Below, piece by piece: positions 34,615 through 44,947 of a stretch of 64,000 bases of DNA. Location of the stretch: the NCBI GenBank assembly GCA_964017185.1, contig OZ024879.1, positions 44,833,883 to 44,897,882 on the forward strand, given 5' to 3'. The notes below the pieces were generated by a model, which searched no databases, was not told the origin of the DNA, and saw only the letters and a list, made by a program, of their open reading frames with translations. The position numbers and the translations under genes were made by a program. Positions within the stretch are counted from its first letter, which is position 1. The number at the start of each line of letters is the position of its first letter. Source of the DNA: Rugalucina vietnamica (taxonomy: Eukaryota > Mollusca > Bivalvia > Lucinida > Lucinidae).

Positions 34615-34709
34615 CTGGCAATATAATCTTCAGCATTTTTGGCCGAGAGAGATTTCATATCTACCGGTGTTGTCTGTTTAGCCAATATGTCATAGAAATA
34701 TAAACTGAA
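34615..34709 (-). CDS. exon of unidentified minus-strand gene
   Basis: Minus-strand 95 bp: acceptor GTTTCTTTCAG, donor GTAAAG. Encodes FSLYFYDILAKQTTPVDMKS then LSAKNAEDYIA plus two bases of Arg, completed by the next exon (34139-34304). A hydrophobic helix precedes a polar loop. The other frames hit stops. Confidence 0.8.
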
Positions 34710-34979
34710 CTGAAAGAAACAAAAGTCTGATCATAAGAAAACCTACTTTTAAGCATATGACAGTTTCACAGGCTAATCAACACTTTTGTTTTCATTTTTC
34801 CTTACGTTTCAAAACTCACAAGGCTAAGACCAAGCTGGCTGACTGGCTTCTTACCTGACTAAAACTTATGAAACAAATTTAATTTACTGCTAACTGTTCA
34901 TGATCAACAGCAATGGATAACAGTAATTACATAGGGAGTTAACCAGTACAGCTCTAAGCTATCAACATTAACTGACAAA

Positions 34980-35436
34980 TGAAATGTGACATGAGAAAAC
35001 CGGTCTTCGGGGTTTCCGACCAGGTCTGACACGATCCAACCTGTGCAGTCACAGAAATTTAAGAAGAAGAGAAATTGAACTATCCGTGTAGTGAAAAGTG
35101 ATCTGCACCTTTGTTTTAGCACATTATGAAAACTCGCCCATGCAATAAACAGAGATTTTTAAAGTTGTAAAGAGTTAAAATTTTCATTAGAAATATATTG
35201 ATATTTTTCTTATTTTAGCTCAAAACATAGATTGTGGGTACACGTTAGAACCGCCTTGCCGAGGCAGTTCTAACGAGTACCCACAATCTGTGTTTTGAAG
35301 CAAAAATAAGAAAAATAGGTATACCCCTGCATACCCCAATTTTGCTATATAAAAGTAGGGTTAAAGGGGGTATACATTTTATGGACATGTAATCCTGATG
35401 ATAGGCAATAATCCCGTTTTCTCATGACGCGGCTCA
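34980..35436 (-). mobile_element. MITE-A split by a family B element
   Basis: Degraded left end (TGAAATGTGACATGAG) at 34980 and right end CATGACGCGGCTCA at 35436, both flanked by AA. The half-copies join exactly once 35122-35401 is removed (GTTTTAGCA next to TAGGCAATAATCC). Confidence 0.85.
35122..35401 (+). mobile_element. family B hairpin element, complete copy
   Basis: 280 bp from CATTATGAAAACTCGCC to AATCCTGATGA. A central hairpin of about 55-bp arms (AACATAGATTGTGGGTACAC, GTTAGAACCGCC and complements) separates a left arm from a conserved right part with ACCCCTGCATACCCCAATTT. The host MITE-A sequence is continuous across the site without a detectable duplication, insertion falling between A and T. 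Confidence 0.85.
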
Positions 35437-36180
35437 AATGCTATTGTTGAATCAGTGGAAAAAATGATTGTCTGTAGAAATAGTTTCATTACCAAATCTT
35501 TGACACAAATGTGTTCATCACTTCCTTCACAATTCATAAACTTGTCTTTTCAAAATTCTCTGACATTCCCCGGACTTTTGGCTAAAAATACAAAATTTTT
35601 CGCTGACAAGGACTTAGGTCCACTGACTTTTTCCCTGACCATGGACACCCTGAATCTTTTTCCCGAGTCTGACTACTATGCCACTGTCTCTCCCATTCTA
35701 GTACATGTGTATTTGCACAGTTTTTATCCCGAGTCTGACCACTATGCCACTGTCTCTCCCATTCTAGTACTTGTGTATTTGCACAGTTTCAAAACTGTCA
35801 CCAGTTACCTTGGAAACCATGAGTCGTTACCTTGGAAACCATGAGCCCTTTATATTTTAACAACCAATAGTAGAGGGCTGGCCAATAGAACACAGTCTTA
35901 GATGATGTTCCAAACATAGACCTCTTGGTTGTCTGGCAAATAAAAAGAATGAGAAAATTAGCATTTATTTTTACTATGTTTTTTATGTATGTTTATTTTT
36001 CCATCATATTTTATTTTAGTACAAAATGTGTACCATTCATGACTATTAGGACTGCAAACCAGCATGTTTTCATGGCCACATGTATTTCTTTTCATGATTT
36101 CAATTTTTATTGGACATATTGCAGGGTTAAGATTTTTCACATACTGCATCAATGGACTTAGACTTATGTAAGAACATAAT
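35437..36180. other. intronic DNA with a 66-bp tandem duplication
   Basis: CCCGAGTCTGACTACTATGC and the next 46 bp recur directly (35662 and 35728). TTACCTTGGAAACCATGAG is also duplicated at about 35803-35845. No exon signal seen. Confidence 0.6.
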
Positions 36181-36417
36181 TGAGCCGCCCCGTGGGAAAA
36201 CCAACAATCTGCATAGGCGAAAACAAAGGCGCAGATCAGCTTCGCGGTAACCGCGAAGCTGATCAGCGCCTTTGTTTTCACTACACGGACAGTACAATTC
36301 CTCTTCTTCTTAAATCCAAAATTTCAAGATTGTAGGCTCTTTTCTATGCTTGTACAGGCCGGTTTGTGTCAGACCTGTTCGGAAACCACATTGTTGGTTT
36401 TCCCACGAGGCGGCTCA
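36181..36417 (+). mobile_element. MITE-A, full-length
   Basis: 237 bp, TGAGCCGCCCCGTGGG to CCCACGAGGCGGCTCA. Left flank AT and right flank AA, so the duplication is imperfect here. Confidence 0.92.
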
Positions 36418-36618
36418 AATTTCACTACATTTTCCACCAATTTTCTAAAAGCCGTTGCTGCATAGAACTGCAAGCTAGAAATAGATGCGCAAAATACATG
36501 TATTGTCTTATTGCAATGTAGATGTTTTAGAGAATAATATTATACTGAAATTCTTAGTGACATATGAAATTCATCATTGGCACAAATCGCAAGAAGCTGT
36601 CACCCATATTGGGAATAA

Positions 36619-36921
36619 TGCACCAGTCATTTGTAGCCACCCCAACCCACTTATGGCGAAGAGTGGGGGACAGATGGGCTAAAGTGTGGGACAATTACTT
36701 TTTGATTGTCCCCAGAGTGCAGGAGAAATGACAGGGTTTTTACATTAGGATCCTTACCTAAGGAAGATTTTCTATTGCGAAGGACAGAGCAAAGGGCTAT
36801 GCTTTGACCTCTACTTTGTCCCCTGGGGGTGGTGCTTACAGCAGGGCAATGAAAGCTGAAAAGTCATAATCCATGCCCTTCCCCATAAGTGGGATGTCAG
36901 AGGTTACAAATGACTGGTGCA
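36619..36921. mobile_element. MITE family H, copy 2
   Basis: 303 bp, TGCACCAGTCATTTGTAGCC to GGTTACAAATGACTGGTGCA, with TAA at 36616-36618 and 36922-36924. Internal blocks GGGCTAAAGTGTGG and CATTAGGATCCTTACC match copy 1. Confidence 0.85.
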
Positions 36922-36965
36922 TAATGCTTCTTTGTGACATGATTAACCATTGTGATTTTTATAAG

Positions 36966-37455
36966 CACCATATATGTGACAGTATCTGACATTGTGGGTC
37001 TTGTGGAGTCAAAGTCGGAAATTTAGTGTTTAACATTTTTACAATGTTTATTATGTTTAGAATCCATGTCCAAAAGCTTTAATAAATAGCGCTAACGATT
37101 AATGAGAAAAATGGAGAAAACACGCGCCACCCTCAAATTGCATCTTAGGGTTTTTAATTGGTAAAGACATTAATTGGCCTTGTAAAAACTTTTGTAACTC
37201 TGAGTTTTTGTGTCCTATTTTGTTGTTCTTCACAGTGAATGATGTCTAAATATTATAGAGTCGGAAATGTCAAGCTTTTACCAGAAAATTTCAAACTTTC
37301 TTATAAGACGGCATTTTGAAACTAGTGACTGAGTGTGCAAAAATCCATTTAACGTCGCATTTAGTTTTGTGACGTCACCTTTAATTCACGTTTTGTGACA
37401 TCAACGTCATACCTCCACAAGACCGAAAATCTCAGAGAACGTCACATATATGTGG
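36966..37455. mobile_element. 490-bp TIR element
   Basis: Inverted ends: ACCATATATGTGACAGT and GGGTCTTGTGGAG on the left, CTCCACAAGACC and GTCACATATATGTGGT on the right. Non-coding interior. Confidence 0.65.
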
Positions 37456-37769
37456 TTAAGTTAGTTTCTCCTGTGTTATGGATTTTCATACACATGTATA
37501 TTCAAACAAATCTTGTATTTATTGGTCTGTGGCAACTGCAAAGGCACATTTGTTGCATACGATGATATTCTGTGATGTTAAAATTGGCATTATTGCATTA
37601 CTTTTGTGTGTCAATCTCTTAAAAACCTAAAAAGGAGTATTTTTCATTAAATATTATGTCTTTTTAGCTCTTGCTAATAGTAAAAGTATCGATGAATTTA
37701 CCCATGCTGTTAGCTTAAGCCGATTTCATTCATGCCTTATGTAAGAGAACCTCTGCTATGGATTTACAG

Positions 37770-38067
37770 TCAGATTTGACACAAACTAGACTTTATGACC
37801 AGAGAAGATGACTAGATGCTTGAAATTTCGCATTTAAGGCAATAGAGATTGGCTGGCTGGTTATGTGTTTTATGCTCCACTCAATGAGACAGGGTCTTTG
37901 TTCAAGTCTGGAGAAGCCCATGATTAAACTCACTATAAAGGAGAGGGATTTTCTACTTTCTGAATCTAAAATTTCCACTCTCTAGTCATCTTCTGTGCTT
38001 GTACAGCTCGGTTTGTGTCAGACCTGGTCGGAAACCCTGAAGACCGGTTTTCTCGCGCGGCGGCTCA
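37770..38067. mobile_element. two MITE-A right-arm fragments in inverted orientation
   Basis: 37770-37850 is a minus-strand right-arm piece (GATTTGACACAAACTAG); 37937-38067 is a plus-strand piece (TCTGTGCTTGTACAGCTCGG to GCGCGGCGGCTCA). The hairpin part is gone from both. The second ends 32 bp from the donor of the exon at 38100-38162. Confidence 0.75.
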
Positions 38068-38099
38068 AATAATCCACAACACACATATCAAGGATGTAC

Positions 38100-38162
38100 A
38101 GACAGTATTAGATTTGCAACCTCCTTGATTATATCTCTTACCCTTTCATCCAACTCAGCTTG
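38100..38162 (-). CDS. exon of unidentified minus-strand gene
   Basis: Minus-strand exon starting after acceptor TTTTACTAG and open for QAELDERVRDIIKEVANLIL plus Ser. The donor is uncertain: GTACAT after Ser (63 bp) keeps phase with both neighbours, whereas the better consensus GTAAGAG 43 bp earlier would make a 20-bp exon and break phase. The sequence is a charged amphipathic helix. Confidence 0.62.
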
Positions 38163-38559
38163 CTAGTAAAAAGAATTGAAAATATAACTTTACTATAAAA
38201 ATCAAATTGTTTCCATGTTTAGTAGCGGATTTCCCGTAGTTGCATTTTTCTTCTTATTCATCTATTTTTTATTCAGCTTTACATCCATTTCAAGATTATT
38301 TCAGCTCAAATGAGACATGTTAATTAGCAGTTGGGGCAAAAACCACCTGTCACACCCGAAAGCAGAACTCGGGGGCCTGAACCCACAATGGGCACAGGGG
38401 TGAGATGATTGAATGATTTAAACTAGTAAATGTAATAAAATCAGCCACCTTAGCTAAGAGGGACACAAAAAATGAGTGTCACATGTGACTGATTGTTAAA
38501 AGAATGATTAAGTATGAAACAAGAATTTCAATTTTTTCAAATTTCAACGAGTTACAAAA
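38163..38559. other. intronic DNA, nothing else seen
   Basis: Non-coding between an exon and a MITE-A. Confidence 0.4.
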
Positions 38560-38796
38560 TGAGCCTGTGCGTGAGAAAACCAACAATTTGCATGGGCGAA
38601 AACAAAGACGCAGATCAGCTTCGCGGTAACCGCGAAGCTGATCAGCGTCTTTGTTTTCGCTACACGGATAGTACATTTCCTCCTCTACTTATTCCCAAAT
38701 TTTCAAGATTCTGGGTTTCTTCTGTGACTGTACAGGCTGGTTTGTGTCAGACCTGGTCGGAAACCCAAATTGTTGGTTTTCTCATGCACAGGCTCA
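38560..38796 (+). mobile_element. MITE-A next to a splice donor
   Basis: 237 bp, TGAGCCTGTGCGTGAG to CTCATGCACAGGCTCA, flanked by AA on both sides. Its right end lies 9 bp from the coding sequence end at 38805, that is, just inside the intron of the minus-strand gene. Confidence 0.93.
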
Positions 38797-38804
38797 AATG
38801 TTAC

Positions 38805-38943
38805 CTCTCTTTGCTGTGCTGAAGCTCCCCAGCTCAGTAGTTTACTATGAGCCTGATGTAACTGTAGCAGGGAGGGTAGGAATTGCCACTCTGACATCAG
38901 AATCTGACAGCTGACAAGGTGATTAATTACTTCACATTCATAT
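38805..38943 (-). CDS. exon of unidentified minus-strand gene
   Basis: Minus-strand 139 bp: acceptor TTTTTTTTCAG, donor GTAACA. One base completes Thr from the previous exon (42719-42856), then 46 codons including INHLVSCQILMSEWQFLPSL and LLSWGASAQQRE. Leu/Gln-rich, amphipathic helical. Phase 0 exit agrees with 38100-38162. Confidence 0.82.
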
Positions 38944-39403
38944 CTGAAAAAAAATATGAGTACTTGGGTATTTGACTATCATTGGTATTTGACTACAAGT
39001 ATTAGCTTTTTCAAAAAGCTTGCGGGCGTTTAGCCCTAGTTATAGGATGAAAGCTGACCCTATTCAACATATGTGCTTTAATTCCTGGTTCCTGGTGTGC
39101 AGAAAAAATGGATAGTCAAATATTAGAACAAGTGAAAAAGAGAGCACAGGAATGGACGCAATTAAATTTAAAATCTCAACCCAGACACCAAGCGGGAAAG
39201 ATGTAGACTTAACAAGGGCAAACATAATAGTTCAAAAGAAGGTTCAGGATGCCTGAACATGAAAATGTGACAACACACACGAACAGCAAGATGACTAGCT
39301 CTTTCCCAGGAAGGTAGCCATCCGGCTTGCTTCAACTAAAAACAAATTAAGCGTATACAACAGAAGTCGACATACCAAACATACAACATAAAGAATCACA
39401 GTT
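38944..39403. other. intronic DNA, possible retroelement debris
   Basis: GGGTATTTGA(C/T)TATCATT near 38965 recurs near 40207, and GCGGGCGTTTAGCCC near 39022 resembles the hairpin GCGGGCGTTCGTGAACGCCC near 40179, so repeated ends bracket the LINE fragment. Confidence 0.4.
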
Positions 39404-39619
39404 CAGTCTGCCAAATACCTTGGTTTAACAATTGCAGATAATCTTGAATGGGGTCAACATGTTTCTGAAATTTCATGTAAAGCAACTAAGACATTGGGCT
39501 TTCTTCAACGCAATTTGGTCTTGGCACCTCGGCATACTAATAAAAAAGTTGCATACAATTGCAAATCATTGGTTAGGCCCCAGCTTGAGTATGCGGCTCC
39601 TATTTGGCATTACAGTTGA
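39404..39619 (+). pseudogene. non-LTR retrotransposon reverse transcriptase fragment
   Basis: Seventy-one codons then a stop. QSAKYLGLTIADNLEW, TKTLGFLQRNL and SLVRPQLEYAAPIW match the end of the reverse transcriptase domain in CR1/L2/Jockey-type LINEs. Truncated at both ends; following sequence continues in other frames without clear homology. Confidence 0.85.
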
Positions 39620-40270
39620 CTCAGGAGCCGAGTTGGTATCAGGCCGAGTTGACCCGCTTCCGCTAACTTAATCTTCGCAGCATAGATAGACCTTACTATG
39701 CTTCGCTTTTAATATCATCAGAAAAACTCCAAATAAATAAGTATCATTTTATCAAAATATATTGGGCTTCAAGATAGCAATGGTTTTCTGACCATTCAAA
39801 ATAAAATTTTTAAATGGCCTTTTTTAAATCAAAACAGTAATTTTGGATTATTTTTTATCATCTTTCACAATAATAATGTTAACACATGGAATCAATTGCC
39901 ATTAAGTTCAATTCTTGGAACAGCTGGTTTGGTTCCCCACTAATTATTCGCCATCTGTGGACTTGTGGATGAAGACGCGGAAACAATGATGGGTTCGGTC
40001 TAATTCCGAAATAATTCGTTCACGATCTTATTTTTTTTCTTAGCATGTATCATTACGGTTGGTTCCCTACTCTTTTTTCGCCAGGTACTGACTTATGATG
40101 ATGCGGGAGCAACAGTGGGGTCGGTCTAATTGCCGTCATTTCCGGATTGATGTGTGTTTGCATCAACGTATATATATGCGGGCGTTCGTGAACGCCCGCA
40201 ATCATTGGGTATTTGGGTATTTGATTATCATTAGCAGCTACATGCAAATCTTGACTTTTACGGCACAAAA
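39620..40270. other. LINE-flanking DNA with direct repeat
   Basis: GGTTCCCYACT, TTCGCCA and GGGTCGGTCTAATT-type blocks occur at about 39930-40005 and 40062-40130. GCGGGCGTTCGTGAACGCCC at 40179 is a palindrome. Confidence 0.45.
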
Positions 40271-40506
40271 TGAGCCGCATCATGAGAAAACTAACATTTT
40301 GTATATGTGAAAACAAAGACACTGATCAGCTTCGCGGCAACCGTGAAGCTGATCAGCGCCTTTATTTTCGCTACTCGGACAGTACAAGTCCTCTACTTTC
40401 TAAATCCAAAATTTCCCATCGGTAGCCATCTTCAGTGCTTGTACAGCTCGGTTTGTGTCAGACCTGTTCAGAAACCACATTGTTGGTTTTCTCATGACGT
40501 GACTCA
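40271..40506 (+). mobile_element. MITE-A, full-length
   Basis: 236 bp, TGAGCCGCATCATGAG to CATGACGTGACTCA, AA on both sides. Confidence 0.9.
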
Positions 40507-40571
40507 AATGGTGCACATGCACTATCTCTGCCCCACTTTTCAACAACGGGGCAGGCCAGGTGAATATGATG

Positions 40572-40758
40572 TGAGCCTTCACATGAGAAAATTGACAATG
40601 TGGGTTTCCAACCAGGTCCTACACAAATCAGGTTGTGCTGCTTCCGAAAATAATTTAAGTTAAAAGCTTGAAATTTCAAAATTTGTAAAGGAGATACATG
40701 TACATCATGTAATCTATGGATGAAAAACAAAGGCGCTGATTAACTGTGCAGTTACTGC
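40572..40758 (-). mobile_element. MITE-A, truncated
   Basis: Starts TGAGCCTTCACATGAG and breaks off inside the hairpin after GATTAACTGTGCAG. Confidence 0.8.
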
Positions 40759-40814
40759 TGTTAAATCATCATCAACAACACAATTATCATCATTACATTA
40801 CAAGCATATTACTT

Positions 40815-40887
40815 GTGTAAAACCTGATTTGAGCCTGCTTATGATAGGATCGTGGAAACTTTTGCTGTGTGCCTGAATAATCTCCGT
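40815..40887 (-). pseudogene. duplicated copy of the 42719-42856 exon end
   Basis: Minus-strand translation EIIQAHSKSFHDPIISRLKS then GF matches the last 22 codons of the exon at 42719-42856 with two substitutions. The upstream half and acceptor are missing, and the donor GTAAGT is replaced by ACAAGT, so it should not splice as the parent exon does. A partial exon duplication. Confidence 0.75.
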
Positions 40888-40948
40888 AGATCATCGAAAC
40901 TAATCCATTCAGATTTCAAAATATTAACCCTCACTTATAGCAGGGTTC

Positions 40949-42403
40949 GACACTAAAGGGAGTCCGGGAGTCCGAGACTCCCAAATTATTATGCTGGACT
41001 CCTTGGATTTACTTGTAGGCAGTCCAACAGACTCCTTGAATCTGGGAGAAAGTATGACACCAAATTTCTTGTCTTTGTCTTTTCTGTAGATTCTAAACGT
41101 GCTTAAAGTTAATATATCTTTCAAAACACTCCAAGATTTGTTTGTATATTTTCTACCACACAGTTTACTGCATTTAGAAAGACAGAAACATTGGCTTTAA
41201 GAGAAAACCAATGACTTTTTAGAATTTTTTTTTAATGAAAGTACTATTTAGAAGTGTATACTAATCCCAGAGGCTTAAGTTATCAACAGAAAAAAAAAAA
41301 TCAAATATGCTTTTACTCCATTAAAGGTTTTTTTAATATTTATTGTCCCCCGCCTTTTCGAAGAAAAGCGAAGGGACATAGATTCTGGCTTTCCGTCATT
41401 CCATCCGCGCATCTGTCCATCCGTCTGTCCGTGCGTCTGTCTGTCCTTCCGTCCCCCTATAGAGTATGTACCTTGTGTGCGCAACTCCTCCTACAGTTTT
41501 ACTCCGATTCTTTTGAAACTTTACAGATGTTTTTACCATCCTTTGAAGATATGCATGTGGTTTGGATATAATCCTCATATTAATTTTTCACACTTTTTTC
41601 GCAATTTGAACTTAGTCATTTTTCGAGCATTTTGACAATGAAAGTGAATGGACAGTGGGTACCTTGTGTGCGCAACTCCTCCGACAGTTTCATTCTGATT
41701 CTTTTGAAACTTTACAGATGTCTTAACCAGGCTTTGGAGACATGCATGTGGTTTGGATATGATACTCAGATTAATTTTTATTACTTTTGTTCGCAATTTG
41801 AACTTAGTCATTTTTCGGTCATTTTGACAATGAAAGTGAATGGACAGGGGGTACCTTGTGTGCGCAACTCCTCCGACAGTTTCATTCTGATTCTTTTGAA
41901 ACTTTACAGTTGTCTTTATAATGCTTTGAAGATACGCATATGGTTTGCATATAATCCTCAGCTTAATTTTTATCACTTTTTCACAATTTGAACTTAGTCA
42001 TTTTTTGGGCATTTACACTTAGAAAGTTCATGTGGCTTCTCAGATTATATTTGTGTAACTAAACAATCAAGGCAGGGGACATAAATTCTCGGAATTTGCT
42101 TGTTTATTGAGTGATTGAACCTTTGTTGTGCATTTGAAGTCAGATAAGCAAAGACTTCAAACCAGAGGCTGGCATCCTGTTAACAAGTGGGCTAAAAATG
42201 ATGACTTTGGGTTTTGCATTTTTGTATACAAATTGAAGCATTTTTTAATGTCTGTGTATTGTTTAATCATGACGGATTGTGAAAATAAGCTGTTAACTAA
42301 CGGTTTCTTGTGATTCAAGTTTGGACTCCTAAATTTGTGTTTGGACTCCTTGATTTCTGAAGTTAGGAGTCCGATGGACTCCTTAATCTAAAAAGTTAGT
42401 GTC
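40949..42403. mobile_element. 1.46-kb TIR element hosting array F
   Basis: Ends GACACTAA and TTAGTGTC, each followed inward by GGAGTCC/GGACTCC motifs in several copies (left GGGAGTCCGGGAGTCCGAGA, right AGGAGTCCGATGGACTCC). The array element F is nested inside. Confidence 0.6.
41345..42081 (-). repeat. array element family F
   Basis: The hairpin TCCCCCGCCTTTTCG / CGAAGGGAC at one end is followed by a CCATCCGTCTGTCCGTGCGT microsatellite and three units of 192-193 bp (at 41468, 41660, 41853) with GTACCTTGTGTGCGCAACTC. The far end is GGCAGGGGACATAAATTCTC. Same architecture as C, D and E, different sequence. Confidence 0.8.
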
Positions 42404-42417
42404 TAAGTAGTCAATGT

Positions 42418-42696
42418 CATTACAAAAACATGCCCATGTGATATACAGATTTTTTTTCAGAGTTGTAAAAATTGAAAATTTTCAGTAGAAAAAATTTGAT
42501 ATATTTCTTATTTTTGCTCAAGACAGATTGTGGGTAGACGTTAGAACGGCCTCGGCGAGGCAGTTTTAACGAGTACCCACAATCTATGTTTTGGAGCAAA
42601 ACTAAGAAAAATTGTAATACCCCTGCATACCCCAGTTTTACTATAGGAAAGTTGGGTTTAATGGGGTAAACATTGCACGTACATGTTTTCCTGATG
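42418..42696 (+). mobile_element. family B hairpin element
   Basis: Runs from CATTACAAAAACATGCCC to TTTCCTGATG with the central hairpin (GTGGGTAGACGTTAGAACGG and complement). Its end lies 23 bp from the coding end of the exon at 42719. Confidence 0.82.
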
Positions 42697-42718
42697 TCAA
42701 GCCAAATTTCAAACTTAC

Positions 42719-42856
42719 GTAAAACCTGATTTAAGACTGCTAATAATAGGATGGTGGAAACTTTTGCTGTGGGCCTGTATAATCTCCGTGATAATGGTTT
42801 GTAAGTCCTCATAACTCACATTCCTGTTGGTACCAAGGGAGCTAATCTGCTCATAA
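42719..42856 (-). CDS. exon of unidentified minus-strand gene
   Basis: Minus-strand 138 bp: acceptor TTGTATCTCAG, donor GTAAGT. One base completes Cys from the previous exon, then 45 codons including YEQISSLGTNRNVSYEDLQT and EIIQAHSKSFHHPIISSLKS, then two bases of Thr. The phase agrees on both sides (43751-43971 and 38805-38943). A partial duplicate sits at 40815-40887. Confidence 0.82.
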
Positions 42857-42977
42857 CTGAGATACAAAATTAAGGAATTTCATATAAGATGAATAGAACA
42901 AATTTTGGCTCCAAAATAATTAAATGTTTTTATATACTAGTCAGCCTCATCAAGTTCTATTCACTGTCCTAAGTAAA

Positions 42978-43214
42978 TGAGCTGCCACAAAAGAACACCG
43001 ACAATCTGCATATACGAAAACAAAGGCACAGATCAGCTGTGCAGTAACTGCACACCTGATCAGCACCTTTGTTTTCACTACATGGATAATACAATAAAGC
43101 CTTTTCTTTCTAAATCTAAAATTTCCAGCCTAAAATTTCTTCTGTGCTGTACAGCTAGATTTGTGTCAGACCTGTTCGAAAACCACATTGTTGTTTTTCT
43201 CATAACGAGGCTCA
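42978..43214 (+). mobile_element. MITE-A, diverged
   Basis: 237 bp, TGAGCTGCCACAAAAG to CATAACGAGGCTCA, AA on both sides. Hairpin stem partly mismatched. Confidence 0.88.
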
Positions 43215-43750
43215 AATATGTCTTTCTTTAGAATACATTCTGGGAAAGGAAGGTTTTGAAACCAAGACCTGCAATAAAGATAGATCAATAAAAACAATTA
43301 GACCACTTCTTAGAATGAAAGGATTGGATTCTGATCAGGGTGACAGACGGGTCTGTACTATAGGGCAGGTCGGCTAGGTACTCTTCCGTGAAAAGAAATC
43401 AATATCGGTCACCTTTCCCGTTATTTTCCTCATTCCGTGGAGGTGGTAACCTCGGTCATTATCGTTATAGCATTACTATTTAAAATCATAATATGTACAA
43501 AATATTATGAATTTCTTACCTTGGAATAAATCTTATGCGTCAATCTAAAGGAATATGCAATGTCTTGACGAAAATATTCATTTTGATTTCATATTTTGTG
43601 CGCCTAATTTTGTAAGGGTATAGTGATAAACACCGAGTAATGTACCTCCACCGAATGAGCAAAATCATCCCTTCATTCCCTATTTGAAAAACTGAATAAT
43701 CTGAGATAGTCCTGCTGTAAATCAAGATTTCTCTTTATTATTACACATAC
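43215..43750. other. intronic DNA, nothing assigned
   Basis: A 25-bp splice-bounded open stretch at 43518-43542 was considered and rejected because it would create a stop with the preceding exon. Confidence 0.4.
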
Positions 43751-43971
43751 CACTGCATACACTTATGATCTTCTAAACAATAAGGATACAAGTCCATTGT
43801 TTTCTGTCGCGCTCTCACAAACTCACAGAGCTGTGAACACAGATGACCAATCAGCTTCTCAAACTCAACGGTTGGCCCCGGCAACCCGTATCCAAGCAAC
43901 TCCTGTTGTTGTACGCCCTCCTCTACACGTCTCAGCTCACCCATCACTAGTTGATAGGAATTCCGCAGACT
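43751..43971 (-). CDS. exon of unidentified minus-strand gene
   Basis: Minus-strand 221 bp, the longest coding piece: acceptor TATAATTGCAG, donor GTATGTG. It encodes 73 residues, with SLRNSYQLVMGELRRVEEGV, GYGLPGPTVEFEKLIGHLCS and QLCEFVRARQKTMDLYPYCL, then two bases of Cys. Two amphipathic helices are joined by a Gly/Pro loop. Phase 0 entry matches 44222-44365. Confidence 0.88.
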
Positions 43972-44221
43972 CTGCAATTATAATAGAATTCTTTATTTCT
44001 TCTATTCTATAAATTGGTGGTTATTACTCTAAAATCACAAAATTGTAGTAATAACAAAGAAATGCACTGATTCAGACAGGTTTTTTTCTCACAAAGAATT
44101 CTAAATACTCCTGTATGCAGAAATATATAATGGGGTTGATGATGGTCCCACTTTAGTATGGGTCTTTCTCATGGGCAAACTTGACACTGATAATTATCTA
44201 TGGTGCATCTTAAAGACTTAC

Positions 44222-44365
44222 ATCCTTAGCCCTAACGAACCATTTCTGTTCTAGAAAGCCGAGCCCCATGTAGGATTTTTCTACCATGGCGAACTGGATC
44301 AGTGTGTGCACCATCAGTGCCCAGGAGGAACCAAAGGCAGCCTTGTGTGCATCTCGCTCCTTCTC
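44222..44365 (-). CDS. exon of unidentified minus-strand gene
   Basis: Minus-strand 144 bp, exactly 48 codons: acceptor AATCTCTAG, donor GTAAGTC. Contains EKERDAHKAAFGSSWALMVH, LIQFAMVEKSYMGLGFLEQK and WFVRAKD. Strong helical, hydrophobic content; both splice sites are near consensus. No domain motif I can name. Confidence 0.88.
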
Positions 44366-44876
44366 CTAGAGATTAAAAAAAACATTGTCACTTAGAACAG
44401 ACACATATAGGAATTTTTCCTTGCTCAAGAACAAGGGAAACTGTGTACATACAGATATTTGAATAATTCATAGAAAAGAAATTTCTATCATTAAAATTTG
44501 TTTTGATAGGACTGATTTTACAAAAATCACAAAAATACCATATAACCATACAAAGTTTGAAACTTATGTGAGTACATATGCAAAAACCTGTGTTTTCTTT
44601 AAAACTGTAAAAATCAATATCAATATGCAGACCAGCTCCAAAGTATATAAACAGTTTTTAAGAGAAATATTTGTGAAAACTTCTATCTACGAATTGCCAT
44701 TAAAAAAATTGAAAATACATGTAGAAAAATTCTTGAAATATATTGTCATGCAAAAAATTTTAAATTTTCAGTAACTCAAGTCTTCTCTGGCTGCCACCAG
44801 TCAAAAACAAAAGAAGGCTATTTTAATGTCAGAGAAGTCTCAGATTAAATTTCCTGGCTATAAAAATCTGACTTAC
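44366..44876. other. intronic DNA, nothing assigned
   Basis: AT-rich, no repeat recognised. Confidence 0.4.
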
Positions 44877-44947
44877 AATGAGATCCTTTGCTTTATCAAA
44901 GGCAAACTGGCTGAGTAACAGGAAGTATTGCTGTAAAGTTCCTTCTT
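44877..44947 (-). CDS. exon of unidentified minus-strand gene, 5' edge uncertain
   Basis: Minus-strand open stretch ending at donor GTAAGTCAG and encoding EGTLQQYFLLLSQFAFDKAK then DLI. Three acceptors are possible: after GCAAAAG (44947, drawn here), after TTTACAG (44930, which keeps phase with 45257-45344), or a strong TTTTTTAG further up that would include one TGA stop. Exit phase 0 agrees with 44222-44365. Confidence 0.65.

Noticed and set aside
34807..34860. Minus-strand exon candidate encoding KKPVSQLGLSLVSFE
   Set aside because: Its exit phase would put the next, well-supported exon (34615-34709) out of frame.
43518..43542. Splice-bounded 25-bp minus-strand exon candidate (LTHKIYSK)
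   Set aside because: Joined to the exon at 43751-43971 it creates a TGA stop; the exon at 42719-42856 joins correctly instead.
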